Positions 1-9,040 of a DNA stretch of 43,445 nucleotides are shown piece by piece; position 1 is the first letter of the stretch, and the number at the start of each line of letters is the position of its first letter. Location: contig JAKBMB010000018.1 of NCBI GenBank assembly GCA_021831785.1, positions 1 through 43,445 on the forward strand. The letters run 5' to 3'. The position numbers and the translations under genes are program-made. Under the pieces are notes generated by a model. The model saw nothing but the letters and a program-made list of their open reading frames with translations, did not search any database and was not told the origin of the DNA. The DNA is from Deltaproteobacteria bacterium (GTDB lineage Bacteria; Desulfobacterota; Binatia; Binatales; Binataceae).

Positions 1-2
1 TG

Positions 3-164
3 GACAGACTGCTCCATGACCGCGAGCGCCTGGGAGAATTCGTTCTCTTGCGCTGCCTGGTCGAGGTTCAGGTCCTATGCGGGCAGTGTCGGCGCAAGGG
101 GCAAAACTCGACGGGGGCTAGGCCGCGGCGCCAACGCCCGGTCCAATCCGCGGCGCAATCGTAA
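3..164 (+). CDS. Unrecognised open frame cut by the left edge
   Basis: An open frame enters from the left edge and stops at TAA 162-164, giving 53 residues. It contains a CGQC pair near residue 27-30 and an Arg/Gln-rich end. I do not recognise a family. In GC-rich DNA a 160-base open frame is common by chance, so this may be the C-terminus of an upstream gene or nothing. The remaining bases up to 217 show only the ribosome-binding site of the next gene (AAGGAGAAGGG, 204-214). Confidence 0.2.
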   Translation, partial: DRLLHDRERLGEFVLLRCLVEVQVLCGQCRRKGQNSTGARPRRQRPVQSAAQS

Positions 165-217
165 AGCCTTGGTTTGTTCGATAAAAAACCGAAACTCTGA
201 CTCAAGGAGAAGGGAAA

Positions 218-780
218 ATGGGGAAAGTAGCAAGGGAGCTGGTCGAGAAAGCCGGCGTCAATGCCGGCCAGCTCGTTCAAAAGCTGGTGCGCGCCACCGG
301 CGCGTAGTTCACCACGTACTAGTGTTATGCGATCTCGCGGGTGCTCGCGATCGGCTTTGAAGGCGTGGGCCTCAAGGAGATAATCTAGGACGCGCGAATC
401 GAGGACCGCAATCACTTCGAGGCCCTGGTGCCGCGCATCTACGAGTTGGGCGGCGAGATTCACCGCGATATCAAGGACTTCTGCAAGGACTCCGCGTGTC
501 CCGACGCATACCTGCCGAGCAAGCACGGAGACATGAAAGCCTTGCTCAACGTGCTGGTGGAACGGAGCGCTGCGCCATGCGCGTGTACACGGACATCTGT
601 CAGATGACACATGGCAAGGATCCGCGCACCTATGAACTGGCCGCCGCAATTCTGCACGAAGAAACAGAGCACGAGGCCTGGTTCTCCGAGTTTCTAGGTG
701 AAAAGCCTTCCGGCCACTTCCGGCGCGGCACGCCGGGCGAGTCGCCGTACGCCTCTCGCTTCCTCGTAGTGCCCAGGTAA
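218..780 (+). pseudogene. Broken ferritin/DPS-like protein gene
   Basis: Read from ATG 218, with a good ribosome-binding site (AAGGAG) upstream, the frame begins MGKVARELVEKAGV and follows a ferritin-like DPS family that I recognise from memory. Three in-frame TAG codons interrupt it at 305-307, 320-322 and 386-388, at places where relatives as I remember them carry Glu, Tyr and Glu. Near 552-556 the frame shifts: one base appears to be missing from an expected GAA-GCG-GAG, and the rest ([15 protein letters not shown], then [16 protein letters not shown]) continues in another frame to TAA 778-780. The EETEHE segment is the second metal-ligand helix, still intact. The intact protein would store or detoxify iron inside a four-helix bundle. 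The conserved C-terminal half suggests recent decay. Sequencing error could explain the frameshift but hardly three stops. Confidence 0.8.
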
Positions 781-860
781 GTCGGTCTCAAACCCGCCGG
801 ACTTCAGGATGAGGGCGCTTTGCCCTTCTCCTGCCCGCTCAACGCTGGCGTATTTCGTCC

Positions 861-1214
861 ATGGAAACATACCGCTCCCGTTGGATAGAGGTGGCCCAAT
901 CGGCGGAGATTCCGGAGGGCGCCCTCAAAGAGGTTGCTGCGGGCGCCGCGCGCATAGTGATCGCCAACCATGCGGGCAACTTCTATGCCTTTCAGGCGCG
1001 ATGCCCTCACATGGGCGCGCCGTTGAGCGAAGGGACGCTGGTCGGCTCGAAAATCGACTGCCCGTGGCATCACTATCTCTACGACCTCGCCACCGGCGAA
1101 AACTACTATCCGAAGTCAGTGTATCCCGAGGAGCTCAAGCACGCCGTGCCTCGGCTAAAGACCTTCCCCGTGCGCCAAGTTAACGGCCGGCTGGAAGTCA
1201 AGCTGGCCGACTAA
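861..1214 (+). CDS. Rieske [2Fe-2S] ferredoxin
   Basis: A 117-residue soluble protein with one Rieske domain. The cluster ligands are visible as CPH (Cys48, His50) and CPWHH (Cys67, His70), the C-x-H ... C-x2-H pattern. There is no signal peptide or membrane segment, so it resembles NirD-like or dioxygenase-type ferredoxins that pass electrons in the cytoplasm. About ten extra residues (NYYPKSVYPEEL) follow the second ligand pair, where short Rieske ferredoxins usually run straight to the C-terminus. The electron partner is unknown: no oxygenase or reductase lies beside it, only the broken ferritin-like gene upstream and convergent rplQ downstream. No strong ribosome-binding site precedes the ATG, so the start is less sure than the domain. 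Confidence 0.9.
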   Translation: METYRSRWIEVAQSAEIPEGALKEVAAGAARIVIANHAGNFYAFQARCPHMGAPLSEGTLVGSKIDCPWHHYLYDLATGENYYPKSVYPEELKHAVPRLKTFPVRQVNGRLEVKLAD

Positions 1215-1400
1215 GCCGCCCGGCGCGCTCGCGCTTAGTCAGCTCGCCGCGGGGAACTTGCAAAGAACAGCCGCTCGATACAATTAGCGAGAGGGGATCA
1301 GGCGCCGCCCAGCAGCCTACCCAAGCGACGCTTGAGCCTGGCGCTGGCTTGTCCCTTCGCGTGACCCGGGGGGTCCAGCCAATCTGGGGAGCGCGGACGC

Positions 1401-1826
1401 TTAGGCTTCGCCCGCCGTCTCTTTTTTCGCTTGAGCCCTTCGTCTGGGTTTGCGGGCCTTGGCCCGCTCTTCCGCGCCGCTGAACTCAACGACTGAAATT
1501 GGAGCGGCGTCGCCTACGCGCAGGCCGAATTTCACCACCCGCGTGTAGCCTCCGTGCCGGCTTTGAAAACGAGGGGCAATCTGGTCAAACAGTTTTTTCA
1601 CTGCCTCCCGCGAAGCCAAAAAGGCAAAGGCGCGCCGGCGCGCGCTCAGGTCCGCGCGCTTGCCTAGCGTCACCATCTTGTCGGCGACGCGGCGCAGCTC
1701 CTTAGCCTTGGCGTCGGTGGTGCGAATCCGCTCATGGCGGATGAGGCTCACCATCAAATTGCGCAGCAGCGCCCTGCGATGCGCGCTGGTGCGGTTAAGT
1801 TTACGGCCTTGCTTCAGATGGCGCAC
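1401..1826 (-). CDS. rplQ: Ribosomal protein L17
   Basis: Large-subunit protein near the peptide exit tunnel. The frame holds the family start [17 protein letters not shown], so I place the start at GTG 1826 with AAAGGGA upstream; a TTG at 1853 would add nine residues unlike the family. The product is 141 residues. The last 25 or so are a basic Lys/Arg/Ala tail beyond the usual L17 core. It is the last gene of the alpha block and of the whole ribosomal run, 69 bases after rpoA. No clear U-tract terminator is visible downstream; a CAAGCG-A-CGCTTG palindrome lies at 1322-1334 between it and the convergent Rieske gene. Confidence 0.97.
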   Translation of the reverse strand: MRHLKQGRKLNRTSAHRRALLRNLMVSLIRHERIRTTDAKAKELRRVADKMVTLGKRADLSARRRAFAFLASREAVKKLFDQIAPRFQSRHGGYTRVVKFGLRVGDAAPISVVEFSGAEERAKARKPRRRAQAKKETAGEA

Positions 1827-1895
1827 GGCGGTGTTCCCTTTAGGCGATACCAAGCCGACTGCATTCTTACGCGGCCTCGCCCGATATTGAGACCT

Positions 1896-2921
1896 TTAAG
1901 CCGGCTGCCGCTGCTCGAGCTCGGCCCGCATCCGGTCCAGTTCGCTGCGCAGCGGCGGGTGCTCAAGCTGCGTGCCAAGCGACAAGCCCATGCCCGCCAG
2001 GACCTCTTTGACTTCGGCCAGCGACTTGCGCCCGAAGTTCTTGATCTTGAGCATGTCTTGCTCGCTCTTCTGCACCAGCTCGCATACGTACTTGATATCG
2101 GCGTTCTGGAGACCGTTGAAGGCCCGCACCGAGATGGGCAGGGTGTCCACCGGACGCAGCAGGTTTTCGTCCACGGCTCCGACCTTTTCCTCAGCGCCTT
2201 TGGGCGCACCCGCGGCCTCGGCTTCCTCCTCACCGATAAAGATCGACGCCTGGTCGCGCAGCACATGGGCCGCGTGCGCGAGCGCGTCCCGCGGCGTAAC
2301 CGACCCGTCAGTCCAGATTTCGAGCACTAGCCGGTCGTAGTCGGTGCGCTGACCGACGCGAGCGTTGGTCACCGTGAAGTTGACCTTCTTGATCGGCGAA
2401 AACGTGGCGTCGAGCCCTATCGTGCCGATCGGCTGGCCGTCCTCGCCGAGCTCGCTCGGGACGTAGCCGCGGCCTTTGCTCACGACCAGCTCCATGTCGA
2501 GCAGCGCGTCTTTATCCAGCGTCGCAATATGTTGGTTCGGCGTCAGAATTTCGAGCTCCGGTCCGCCGGTAATTTCCGCGGCGCTCGCCACTGCCTGGCC
2601 CTGCACCTTGAGGATCGCGGTTATTTGGTCGTTGTTATACAAGCGCAGCCGCACCTCCTTGAGGTTGAGGATGATGTCGGTTACGTCCTCTTTGACTCCG
2701 GGCAAGCTTGAGAACTCGTGCAGCGCGCCCTTGATTCGCACTGCGGTGATGGCATAACCGGGCAGCGAGGAAAGCAAGACGCGCCGCAGGGCGTTGCCAA
2801 AGGTCAAGCCATAGCCGCGTTCGAACGGCTCGGCGATAAACCGGCCGTAGATCGTGGTCGTGACCCGCTGGTCAATTTCTATCGACTTTGGCTTGATCAG
2901 GTCGAGCCAATCCTTCTCCAT
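1896..2921 (-). CDS. rpoA: RNA polymerase alpha subunit
   Basis: A 341-residue alpha subunit. The start is set at ATG 2921 (MEKDWLDLIKPKSIE), because the 21 residues further upstream do not match the family. The N-terminal domain (about 1-235) dimerises and assembles beta and beta-prime, and includes the YGLTFGNALRRVLLSS signature. An acidic linker (EEEAEAAGAPKGAEEK) leads to the C-terminal domain that binds UP elements and activators, with NADIKYVCELVQKSE and the helix-hairpin-helix KNFGRKSLAEV. It lies between rpsD and rplQ in the alpha operon, so polymerase assembly is made alongside ribosomal proteins. Confidence 0.98.
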   Translation of the reverse strand: MEKDWLDLIKPKSIEIDQRVTTTIYGRFIAEPFERGYGLTFGNALRRVLLSSLPGYAITAVRIKGALHEFSSLPGVKEDVTDIILNLKEVRLRLYNNDQITAILKVQGQAVASAAEITGGPELEILTPNQHIATLDKDALLDMELVVSKGRGYVPSELGEDGQPIGTIGLDATFSPIKKVNFTVTNARVGQRTDYDRLVLEIWTDGSVTPRDALAHAAHVLRDQASIFIGEEEAEAAGAPKGAEEKVGAVDENLLRPVDTLPISVRAFNGLQNADIKYVCELVQKSEQDMLKIKNFGRKSLAEVKEVLAGMGLSLGTQLEHPPLRSELDRMRAELEQRQPA

Positions 2922-2995
2922 AACTTCTCTTTCCCGTAACGCGTGAGATGAGATCTCGCGCAGTCCTCGCGAGTTTAGCGTCAAGCAGCGCCAAC

Positions 2996-3622
2996 CTATT
3001 TCGAGTAGTGTTCGACGATGAGCTTCTCATTGATGGGCATAGTGAGGTCGGCCCGAGCAGGCAGTGAACGCAAAGAGCCGCGCATCTGTTCCCGCTCAAG
3101 CGCAATCCATTGCGGCGCTCCTCGCCGTTGAGCCAATTCGATAGCCTCTTGAATCACCTTTTTGCCGCGGCTGCCCTCGGCAATTCTGATCTCGTGGCCG
3201 ACCGAAACCAAAAAGGAAGGCAGGGTGACGGTTCTCCCGCCCACCTGAATATGGCCGTGACGAACGAGCTGGCGCGCTTGCGCGCGCGAGGCGGCAAAGC
3301 CCAAGCGGTAGACGATATTGTCGAGCCTGCGCTCCAACAACGTCAAGAGGTTTTCTCCGGTCACGCCCGCGAGTCGTTCGGCCAGCGCGAAGTAGCGCTC
3401 GAACTGCCGTTCGCCCATGCCATAGATGCGCTTGACCTTCTGCTTTTCCCGCAGCCGGATGGCGAATTCCGAAAAGCGCGTGCGCCCCTGGCCGTGCTGT
3501 CCGGGCGGGTAGTTGCGCCGCTCGATCGCGCACTTGTCGGTATAGCAGCGCTCTCCCTTAAGAAAGAGCTTCAGCCCCTCACGCCGGCACAGTCGGCATA
3601 CTTGCCCTAAATTTCTAGCCAC
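2996..3622 (-). CDS. rpsD: Ribosomal protein S4, zinc form
   Basis: A 208-residue primary 16S rRNA binder that starts 30S assembly. The start is GTG 3622 ([12 protein letters not shown]). Cysteines 9, 12, 26 and 31 (C-x2-C-x13-C-x4-C) form the N-terminal zinc site of the C-plus version. The S4 RNA-binding domain is seen as [20 protein letters not shown]. In enteric bacteria S4 represses translation of its own operon by binding the leader; here it sits between rpsK and rpoA, in the same position, but no matching leader structure was identified. Confidence 0.98.
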   Translation of the reverse strand: MARNLGQVCRLCRREGLKLFLKGERCYTDKCAIERRNYPPGQHGQGRTRFSEFAIRLREKQKVKRIYGMGERQFERYFALAERLAGVTGENLLTLLERRLDNIVYRLGFAASRAQARQLVRHGHIQVGGRTVTLPSFLVSVGHEIRIAEGSRGKKVIQEAIELAQRRGAPQWIALEREQMRGSLRSLPARADLTMPINEKLIVEHYSK

Positions 3623-3643
3623 CTTGGATCATCCTCGGACCAA

Positions 3644-4129
3644 TCAAACCCGTCGTCGCTTCGGCGGCCGGCATCCGTTGTGCGGGATCGGTGTCACGTC
3701 CTTAATTGCGCTCACGCTGAGCCCTGCCACCTGGAGGGCGCGGATTGCCGACTCGCGTCCGGCGCCCGGTCCCTTGACGTGGACGATTACGCTGCGCATG
3801 CCGAACTCCGCCGCCTTTCTCGCGGCCGCCTCGGCCGCCATCTGCGCGGCGAAAGGCGTTCCCTTGCGCGAGCCCTTGAAGCCGACCGTGCCGGCGCTGG
3901 CCCAGCTCAGCACCATACCCTGCTGGTCGGTAATGGCAACAATGGTGTTGTTGAAGCTGGCATGAATTCGCGCTACCCCTTCAGCGACGTTGAGCCGCGA
4001 ACGCCGGCGCTTGGCCGCAGTACCGCCCTTCTCCGCGGGCGCTTTGGCCGCGGGCGCTTGCGCCGTGGGTGCCTCCGCGGGCGCCCGCGCCTCACCTGCT
4101 TGAGTCTGTTTTCCCTGCTCCTCAGCCAT
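3644..4129 (-). CDS. rpsK: Ribosomal protein S11 with long N-terminal tail
   Basis: S11 lies on the 30S platform next to the Shine-Dalgarno helix. The core is clear from [19 protein letters not shown] to the end [15 protein letters not shown]. The product is 161 residues, about 30 longer than usual: residues 1-39 are an Ala/Pro/Glu/Lys-rich, probably disordered tail. ATG 4129 is the likely start, but an internal start is possible since no in-frame ATG lies between the tail and the core. It follows rpsM by 52 bases. Confidence 0.97.
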   Translation of the reverse strand: MAEEQGKQTQAGEARAPAEAPTAQAPAAKAPAEKGGTAAKRRRSRLNVAEGVARIHASFNNTIVAITDQQGMVLSWASAGTVGFKGSRKGTPFAAQMAAEAAARKAAEFGMRSVIVHVKGPGAGRESAIRALQVAGLSVSAIKDVTPIPHNGCRPPKRRRV

Positions 4130-4181
4130 TATGAAATCACTCTCAGCCCGCCAGGAATAGCCGCGAAGGCCCTCGCTCGCG

Positions 4182-4562
4182 TCACTTGCGCGGCGCCGCC
4201 TTCTTGCCGGCTATCACTTTGCGCGGCCCCTTTCGCGTGCGCGCGTTGGTATGGGTGCGCTGGCCGCGCACCGGCAACCCGCGGCGATGACGCACGCCGC
4301 GGTAGCATCCCACATCCATCAGGCGCTTGACGGATTGTTGAATTTCGCGCCGGAGGTCGCCTTCGACCTTGTAGTCCTGGTCGATGACCTGGCGAATCCT
4401 TACGGCCTCGTCCGCGCCCAGATCGTCGCTCTTCTTGTCTAGCGCAACCGCGGCGCGCTCGAGAATCTTGCGCGCGCTCGAGCGGCCGAGCCCATAGACG
4501 TACGTAAGGGCGACTTCCATCCGCTTGTTTTTCGGCAATTCGACCCCAGCTATCCGAGCCAT
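4182..4562 (-). CDS. rpsM: Ribosomal protein S13
   Basis: A 126-residue protein of the 30S head that contacts the 50S subunit (bridges B1a/B1b) and the P-site tRNA. It begins [19 protein letters not shown] and ends in the basic tail [17 protein letters not shown], typical of the family. It opens the alpha block, 18 bases after rpmJ, so the spc and alpha blocks are read through without a clear break. Confidence 0.98.
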   Translation of the reverse strand: MARIAGVELPKNKRMEVALTYVYGLGRSSARKILERAAVALDKKSDDLGADEAVRIRQVIDQDYKVEGDLRREIQQSVKRLMDVGCYRGVRHRRGLPVRGQRTHTNARTRKGPRKVIAGKKAAPRK

Positions 4563-4580
4563 CGCGACCTGCGAACCTCC

Positions 4581-4694
4581 TCAGCCCTGTCTCTGCTTAT
4601 GACGCGGGTTGGCGCACAGAATGCGCACTACGCCGCGGCGCCGCACCACTTTGCAGTCCTTGCAAATCTTTTTTACCGAAGCTCTAACCTTCAT
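4581..4694 (-). CDS. rpmJ: Ribosomal protein L36, zinc form
   Basis: A 37-residue protein found by reading the gap between infA and rpsM. It begins [15 protein letters not shown] and ends NPRHKQRQG. Cys11, Cys14, Cys27 and His32 make the CCCH zinc site of the C-plus form. L36 is the smallest 50S protein and stabilises 23S rRNA near the peptidyl transferase side. Start ATG 4694 and stop TGA 4581-4583 are unambiguous. Confidence 0.96.
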   Translation of the reverse strand: MKVRASVKKICKDCKVVRRRGVVRILCANPRHKQRQG

Positions 4695-4728
4695 AGGAAC
4701 TGCACGCTCTGCGTCTTGCCGGTCCCGA

Positions 4729-4947
4729 CTACCGGCTGCGATAGGTAATTCGACCCCGCGTCAAGTCATACGGCGAGAGTTCCACCGATACCTTATCGCC
4801 GGGCAAGATCTTGATGTAATGAAGGCGCATCTTCCCTGAAATATGCGCTAAGACGCGATGGCCGTTGTCCAACTCAACGCGAAACATCGCGTTCGGCAGC
4901 GCCTCGACTACGGTTCCCGTCACTTCTATCGCGTCAGCCTTAGGCAT
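4729..4947 (-). CDS. infA: Translation initiation factor IF-1
   Basis: A 72-residue S1-like OB fold (residues 5-70), including [21 protein letters not shown] and the end [14 protein letters not shown]-1 occupies the ribosomal A site during initiation and strengthens IF-2 and IF-3. The start ATG lies inside the end of map, so the two frames overlap by 8 bases and translation is probably coupled. The map-infA-rpmJ order is the usual end of the spc operon outside the enterics. Confidence 0.98.
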   Translation of the reverse strand: MPKADAIEVTGTVVEALPNAMFRVELDNGHRVLAHISGKMRLHYIKILPGDKVSVELSPYDLTRGRITYRSR

Positions 4948-5713
4948 CGCTCAACCGGCTCAAAATCTCCGGCCCTTTGGCCGTGATCGCCACCGAATGC
5001 TCGAAGTGCGCGGAAAGCTTGCCGTCGGCAGTCACCGCCGTCCAACCGTCGCGCAAAATTTTCAGCGCCGCCGTTCCCTCGTTTACCATCGGCTCGATCG
5101 CCAGCACCATCCCTTCCTTAAGTCGCGGGTTAGCCATCCCGGAGCGAAAATAGTTTGGAACCTGCGGCTCTTCGTGCAGGCTGCGCCCGATACCGTGACC
5201 GGCGAACTCTTCCACCACCGAGAACCCCGCGTGCTCGACGGCCCGCTGCACGGCCAGCGATATATCGGCCACCCGATTACCGACGCGGGCCTGCTCGATA
5301 CCGGCGTACAGCGCCTGGCGCGCGACCGCGATCAACCGCTCTGCGGTGTCGGACACCGTTCCAACCGCCACCGTTCGCGCCGCGTCAGCGTAATATCCCT
5401 GATATACGACTCCGTAATCGAGCCCCACGATATCGCCTGCCTTTAATTTTCGGCCGGAGGGTATGCCGTGGACAATTTCGTCGTTGACGGCAACGCACAG
5501 GCTTTTTGGATAGGCCGCCTGCGGACCCGGCCGGTATCCCTTGAAAGCCGGCCGCGCGCCCCGTTTGAGCGTCAACTCCTCTGCCATTCGATCCAGCTCT
5601 TCGGTCGTAGTCTCGGGCCGCGCCGCCGCCCCTACCTGGGCTAAAACCTCAGCCACAATCTGGCCCGCACGGCGGATTAGCGCGATCTCTTCGGGTCCCT
5701 TGAGCAGAATCAC
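4940..5713 (-). CDS. map: Methionine aminopeptidase, type I
   Basis: A 257-residue metalloenzyme that removes the initiator Met from new proteins. The five metal ligands and the catalytic His are visible: His82 (EIVHGIPS), Asp99 (VGLDYG), Asp110 (YYADAART), His173 (GHGIGR), Glu207 (AIEPMV) and Glu238 (HFEHSVAIT). There is no N-terminal zinc-finger extension, so it is the short bacterial class. GTG 5713 is the start and overlaps the adk stop as GTGA, a sign of coupling. It sits between adk and infA. Confidence 0.98.
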   Translation of the reverse strand: MILLKGPEEIALIRRAGQIVAEVLAQVGAAARPETTTEELDRMAEELTLKRGARPAFKGYRPGPQAAYPKSLCVAVNDEIVHGIPSGRKLKAGDIVGLDYGVVYQGYYADAARTVAVGTVSDTAERLIAVARQALYAGIEQARVGNRVADISLAVQRAVEHAGFSVVEEFAGHGIGRSLHEEPQVPNYFRSGMANPRLKEGMVLAIEPMVNEGTAALKILRDGWTAVTADGKLSAHFEHSVAITAKGPEILSRLSDA

Positions 5714-6369
5714 GCCGGCTTCGCCCCTCCTTTGAGCGCGTCGAGCATCCGCCGATGCACATCGCCGACAGGGCCCGAGCCGTCGATCCGGATCAAAATT
5801 CCCTTCTCCTCGTAATATTGGAACAGCGGCTTAATCTTGCCCGCGTACTGCTCAAGACGCATTCGAACCGTATCTTCGTTGTCGTCCTCACGCTGGTAGA
5901 GCTCGCCGTTACACTGATTACAAAGCTCCGCGTTGCGCGGCGGGTCAAAAATCGCGTGGTACATCGCCCCACAGTTTCTGCACACCCGCCGGCCGGAGAT
6001 TCGCTTAACGATCTCCTCGTCACCGATCTCGAGCACTACAGCGCGTGACAACTTCTGCCCGGTACTCGCCAGCATCTCGTCCAGCGCCACGGCCTGCGCG
6101 CGCGTGCGAGGGAAGCCGTCCAGGATAAAACCCCTCACGGCATCCCCTTCGCCCATCCGCTCCACTACGGTTCGGAGCGCCAGTTCGTCCGGAACCAGCA
6201 ATCCCCGCTCCATGTAACGCCTGGCTTCCGTACCGGTCGCCGTATGCCTGCGGGCCGCGTCGCGCAGCAGGTCACCGGTGGAAATCTGCGGAATATTAAG
6301 CTCCTGCGCAAGCAAACGCGCCTGAGTCCCTTTGCCGGCGCCCGGCGGGCCGAGCATTGCCAAACGCAA
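5710..6369 (-). CDS. adk: Adenylate kinase, zinc LID form
   Basis: A 219-residue enzyme that interconverts ATP + AMP and 2 ADP. The P-loop is GPPGAGKGT (residues 7-15) and the AMP-binding part is ISTGDLLRD. The long LID carries Cys130, Cys133, Cys150 and Cys153 (CRNC ... CNQC), the four-cysteine zinc site found in Gram-positive and some other bacteria rather than the Cys-free LID of enterics. It follows secY by two bases and overlaps map by four. Confidence 0.98.
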   Translation of the reverse strand: MRLAMLGPPGAGKGTQARLLAQELNIPQISTGDLLRDAARRHTATGTEARRYMERGLLVPDELALRTVVERMGEGDAVRGFILDGFPRTRAQAVALDEMLASTGQKLSRAVVLEIGDEEIVKRISGRRVCRNCGAMYHAIFDPPRNAELCNQCNGELYQREDDNEDTVRMRLEQYAGKIKPLFQYYEEKGILIRIDGSGPVGDVHRRMLDALKGGAKPA

Positions 6370-6371
6370 GC

Positions 6372-7676
6372 TTAGCCTCTCCTTGATTTGATCCGCCCGC
6401 GCCGCATGAAACCTTCGTAATTGCGCGTCAACAGATGCGTCTCAATCTGCGCCATGGTGTCGAGCGCAACGCCCACTACGATAAGCAGCGCCGTACCGCC
6501 GAAGTAAAACGGGACGTTGAACCGCTGGATCAAGAGGGTTGGCAGAACGCACACCGCGCTGACATAAATCGCCCCGCCGAGCGTGATTCGCGACAACACA
6601 CGGTCAATATAGTCGGCCGTGTAGCGCCCAGGGCGTATTCCAGGGATGAACCCGCCGTGTTTCTTGAGGTTGTCAGCTACGTCAACGGGATTAAACGTGA
6701 CCGCAGTATAAAAATACGCGAAAAAAACGATCAGCGCTACATAGGTTAGGTTGTAGACCACGCCACCTGGCGTGAGCAGCGAAGCGTAGCCCTTAAGTGC
6801 AGGCACGAAGGTCGCTACGGTGGCCGGAAAAACCAGGATCGACGAGGCGAAGATCGGCGGGATCACGCCGGAGGTGTTGATCTTTAACGGCAGGTGCGAA
6901 CTCTGTCCACCGTAGATGCGCCGGCCCACCACGCGCTTGGCATACTGGACCGGAATCCTGCGCTGCGCGGTCTCGACGTAGACTATCCCGCCGGTAACCG
7001 CGAACGACAAAGCTAAAATGAAGATGAGCACGAACAGGCTCATCTCACCTTCGCGCACAAACTGCGCTGTGGTTCCGAGAGCACTCGGCAACCGCGCGAC
7101 GATGCCCGCCATGATGATAAGCGAGATGCCGTTGCCGATCCCGCGCTCGGTTATTTGCTCGCCCAACCACATGATGAACATGGTGCCCGCGGTCAAGGTC
7201 ATGACGGTGACGATGCGAAAGCCCCACCCCGGGTTGTACACCACCGGCCCACCGCCGGGCGCCTGAATTCTCTCCAGCGACACCGCGATCATGAACCCCT
7301 GAACAACGGAAAGCAGCACGGTGCCGTAGCGCGTGTACTGAGTTATCTTGCGCCGCCCGGCCTCACCCTCCTTGTACAGCTCGTCCAGATACGGCGAGGC
7401 AACCTTGAGCAGGTCAAGGATAATCGCCACGGAAATGTAAGGCATGATGCCCAAGGCGAAGACCGAAAATCGCTCAAGCGCACCGCCCGAAAATAGATTG
7501 ATCCAGCCGAATAGCGTGCTGCGCGCCGCGTCGAAAAACGAAGCCAGCGCCTGCGCGTCAATGCCCGGTGTCGGCACTGCCACGCCCACCCGGTAAACCG
7601 CCAACAGGGCGGCGGTGAATAGCAGCCTACGTCTTAACTCCGGGATGTGGGAAGCGTTTGAGAACCCCTGAAGCAT
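6372..7676 (-). CDS. secY: Protein translocase channel SecY
   Basis: A 434-residue inner-membrane channel with about ten transmembrane segments. The start MLQGFSNASHIPELRRRL and the first membrane segment with YRVGVAVPTPGID are typical. SecE, its partner, is coded at 33801-33998 in the same run. It follows rplO by six bases, the normal spc order. Confidence 0.98.
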   Translation of the reverse strand: MLQGFSNASHIPELRRRLLFTAALLAVYRVGVAVPTPGIDAQALASFFDAARSTLFGWINLFSGGALERFSVFALGIMPYISVAIILDLLKVASPYLDELYKEGEAGRRKITQYTRYGTVLLSVVQGFMIAVSLERIQAPGGGPVVYNPGWGFRIVTVMTLTAGTMFIMWLGEQITERGIGNGISLIIMAGIVARLPSALGTTAQFVREGEMSLFVLIFILALSFAVTGGIVYVETAQRRIPVQYAKRVVGRRIYGGQSSHLPLKINTSGVIPPIFASSILVFPATVATFVPALKGYASLLTPGGVVYNLTYVALIVFFAYFYTAVTFNPVDVADNLKKHGGFIPGIRPGRYTADYIDRVLSRITLGGAIYVSAVCVLPTLLIQRFNVPFYFGGTALLIVVGVALDTMAQIETHLLTRNYEGFMRRGRIKSRRG

Positions 7677-7682
7677 GGAGGC

Positions 7683-8144
7683 TCAATTCGCCCCGATCAC
7701 GACGGCGCTTCCGCCGGCAGCGATGATCTTTTCGCGAGCCACGCGCGAGAAGGCATGAGCGTTGACCTTAAGCGCTCGTTGGATTTCGCCCTCGCCTAAT
7801 ATTTTAACGCGCCGTCCGGCGGCAATCAGCCCGGCCTCGGCCAGAGCCTGCGGAGTTACCTCACTCACCTCGCCGAGTCTGGCCAGCTTTGCCAGGTTGA
7901 CGACCGCAGTTTGCCGCCGGCGCGCCTCGTTGGCTACCAGACGGCGAAACCCGCGCTTGGGCAAACGCCTTTGCAACGGCATCTGCCCGCCTTCGTAACC
8001 CGGCGGCGTGTTGGCACCGCTGCGCGAGCCCTTTCCTTTATTGCCGCGGCCTGCGGTTTTGCCATGCCCCGAGCCGATTCCGCGCCCAACTCTTTTGCGC
8101 CGCCGCTTGGCGCCAGGCGTAGGCCTTAGCGTGCTTAAATCCAT
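7683..8144 (-). CDS. rplO: Ribosomal protein L15
   Basis: A 153-residue late-assembly 50S protein. The Gly/Arg-rich N-terminus ([16 protein letters not shown]) threads into 23S rRNA; the globular part ends VVIGAN. I chose ATG 8144 ([15 protein letters not shown]) because the 16 residues before it are unlike the family; GTG 8192 is the alternative. There is no strong ribosome-binding site at either. The 136 bases between rpmD and this start form one of the longer gaps in the spc block, and nothing else is recognised in them. Confidence 0.97.
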   Translation of the reverse strand: MDLSTLRPTPGAKRRRKRVGRGIGSGHGKTAGRGNKGKGSRSGANTPPGYEGGQMPLQRRLPKRGFRRLVANEARRRQTAVVNLAKLARLGEVSEVTPQALAEAGLIAAGRRVKILGEGEIQRALKVNAHAFSRVAREKIIAAGGSAVVIGAN

Positions 8145-8280
8145 ACCAGTTGCGTGCTGCCGCGTCCCGCGAACCGCCGCTACATGCGTCACTCGTCACT
8201 TTGCTGACCGCACGGAGTCTCGATCGCGAAACGATTCTGACCTAATTATGCCGCTCCAAATAGCTCTTGGTCTCGCTCGC

Positions 8281-8469
8281 CTAGCTCTTGATTGCGACCA
8301 CCAGATGCGCCACGCGCCGCAGCATCCCTTCCACCGCGGGCGTGCGCTTGATCTCGCGCTCGCACCCGACCCTTGTCAGTCCCAAGCCGCGCAGCGTCTC
8401 GCGCACGCGCCGGTTGGTTCCGATCGGGCTGCGCGCGAGCTTGATTCGAACCATCCCTTCCATCGGCAC
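8281..8469 (-). CDS. rpmD: Ribosomal protein L30
   Basis: A 62-residue protein with the family core MVRIKLARSPIGTNRRVRETLRGLGL. Three starts are possible: GTG 8469, whose G is shared with the rpsE stop TAG (TAGTG), ATG 8463, and ATG 8454, which gives the canonical beginning MVRIKL. None has a clear ribosome-binding site, which fits translational re-initiation after rpsE. Confidence 0.95.
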   Translation of the reverse strand: MPMEGMVRIKLARSPIGTNRRVRETLRGLGLTRVGCEREIKRTPAVEGMLRRVAHLVVAIKS

Positions 8470-8969
8470 TAGGCTGCGGGCTTAAGCTGGCGCCTTCTGA
8501 CTTGCTCCACCTGTTCCGGGCTTCTCAGCCCAGCCAAGGCCTCGAAGGCAGCCTTCACCAGATTGTGTGGATTTGACGAACCAAGCCGCTTCGTCAACAC
8601 GTCGGTAACGCCCGCAAGTTCGACCACGGCGCGCACCCCGCCGGCCGCGATGACCCCGGTTCCCGCAGCGGCCGGCTTGAGCATGACCTTGCCGGCGCCG
8701 AAATGGCCGATTACCTCATGTGGAATCGTGCCCCCGCGCAGCGGAACCCGCATCAAATTCTTCTTGCCCCGTTCCACGCCCTTGCGAATCGCTTCGGGAA
8801 CCTCGTTGGCTTTGCCCAGACCGAATCCGACCAAGCCGCGCTGGTCGCCCACCACCACTAGAGCGCTGAAGCTAAAACGCCGCCCACCTTTGACCACCTT
8901 GGCCACGCGGTTGATGTGGACAACCTTTTCCTTTAACTCCAGACCCTGCGGGTCGATGCGTTCAGCCAC
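8469..8969 (-). CDS. rpsE: Ribosomal protein S5
   Basis: A 166-residue 30S protein at the mRNA entry, needed for accuracy. The double-stranded RNA-binding region ([20 protein letters not shown]) is followed by the second domain with [18 protein letters not shown]. The start is GTG 8969 and the stop is TAG. Order rplR-rpsE-rpmD is standard. Confidence 0.98.
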   Translation of the reverse strand: MAERIDPQGLELKEKVVHINRVAKVVKGGRRFSFSALVVVGDQRGLVGFGLGKANEVPEAIRKGVERGKKNLMRVPLRGGTIPHEVIGHFGAGKVMLKPAAAGTGVIAAGGVRAVVELAGVTDVLTKRLGSSNPHNLVKAAFEALAGLRSPEQVEQVRRRQLKPAA

Positions 8970-9040
8970 TTAATCCACGCTCCCGTGCCGTAATCGATTC
9001 GCGTTCGGCGCGCCTGTAAGCGCGCTCGCCCGGCAAGAAT

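Noticed and set aside
1322-1334. CAAGCG-A-CGCTTG palindrome as a terminator after rplQ
   Set aside because: The loop would be one base and no T tract follows on either strand.
1298-1489. Basic 63-codon frame overlapping the end of rplQ
   Set aside because: It reads the Lys/Arg-rich rplQ tail in another frame and has no independent support.
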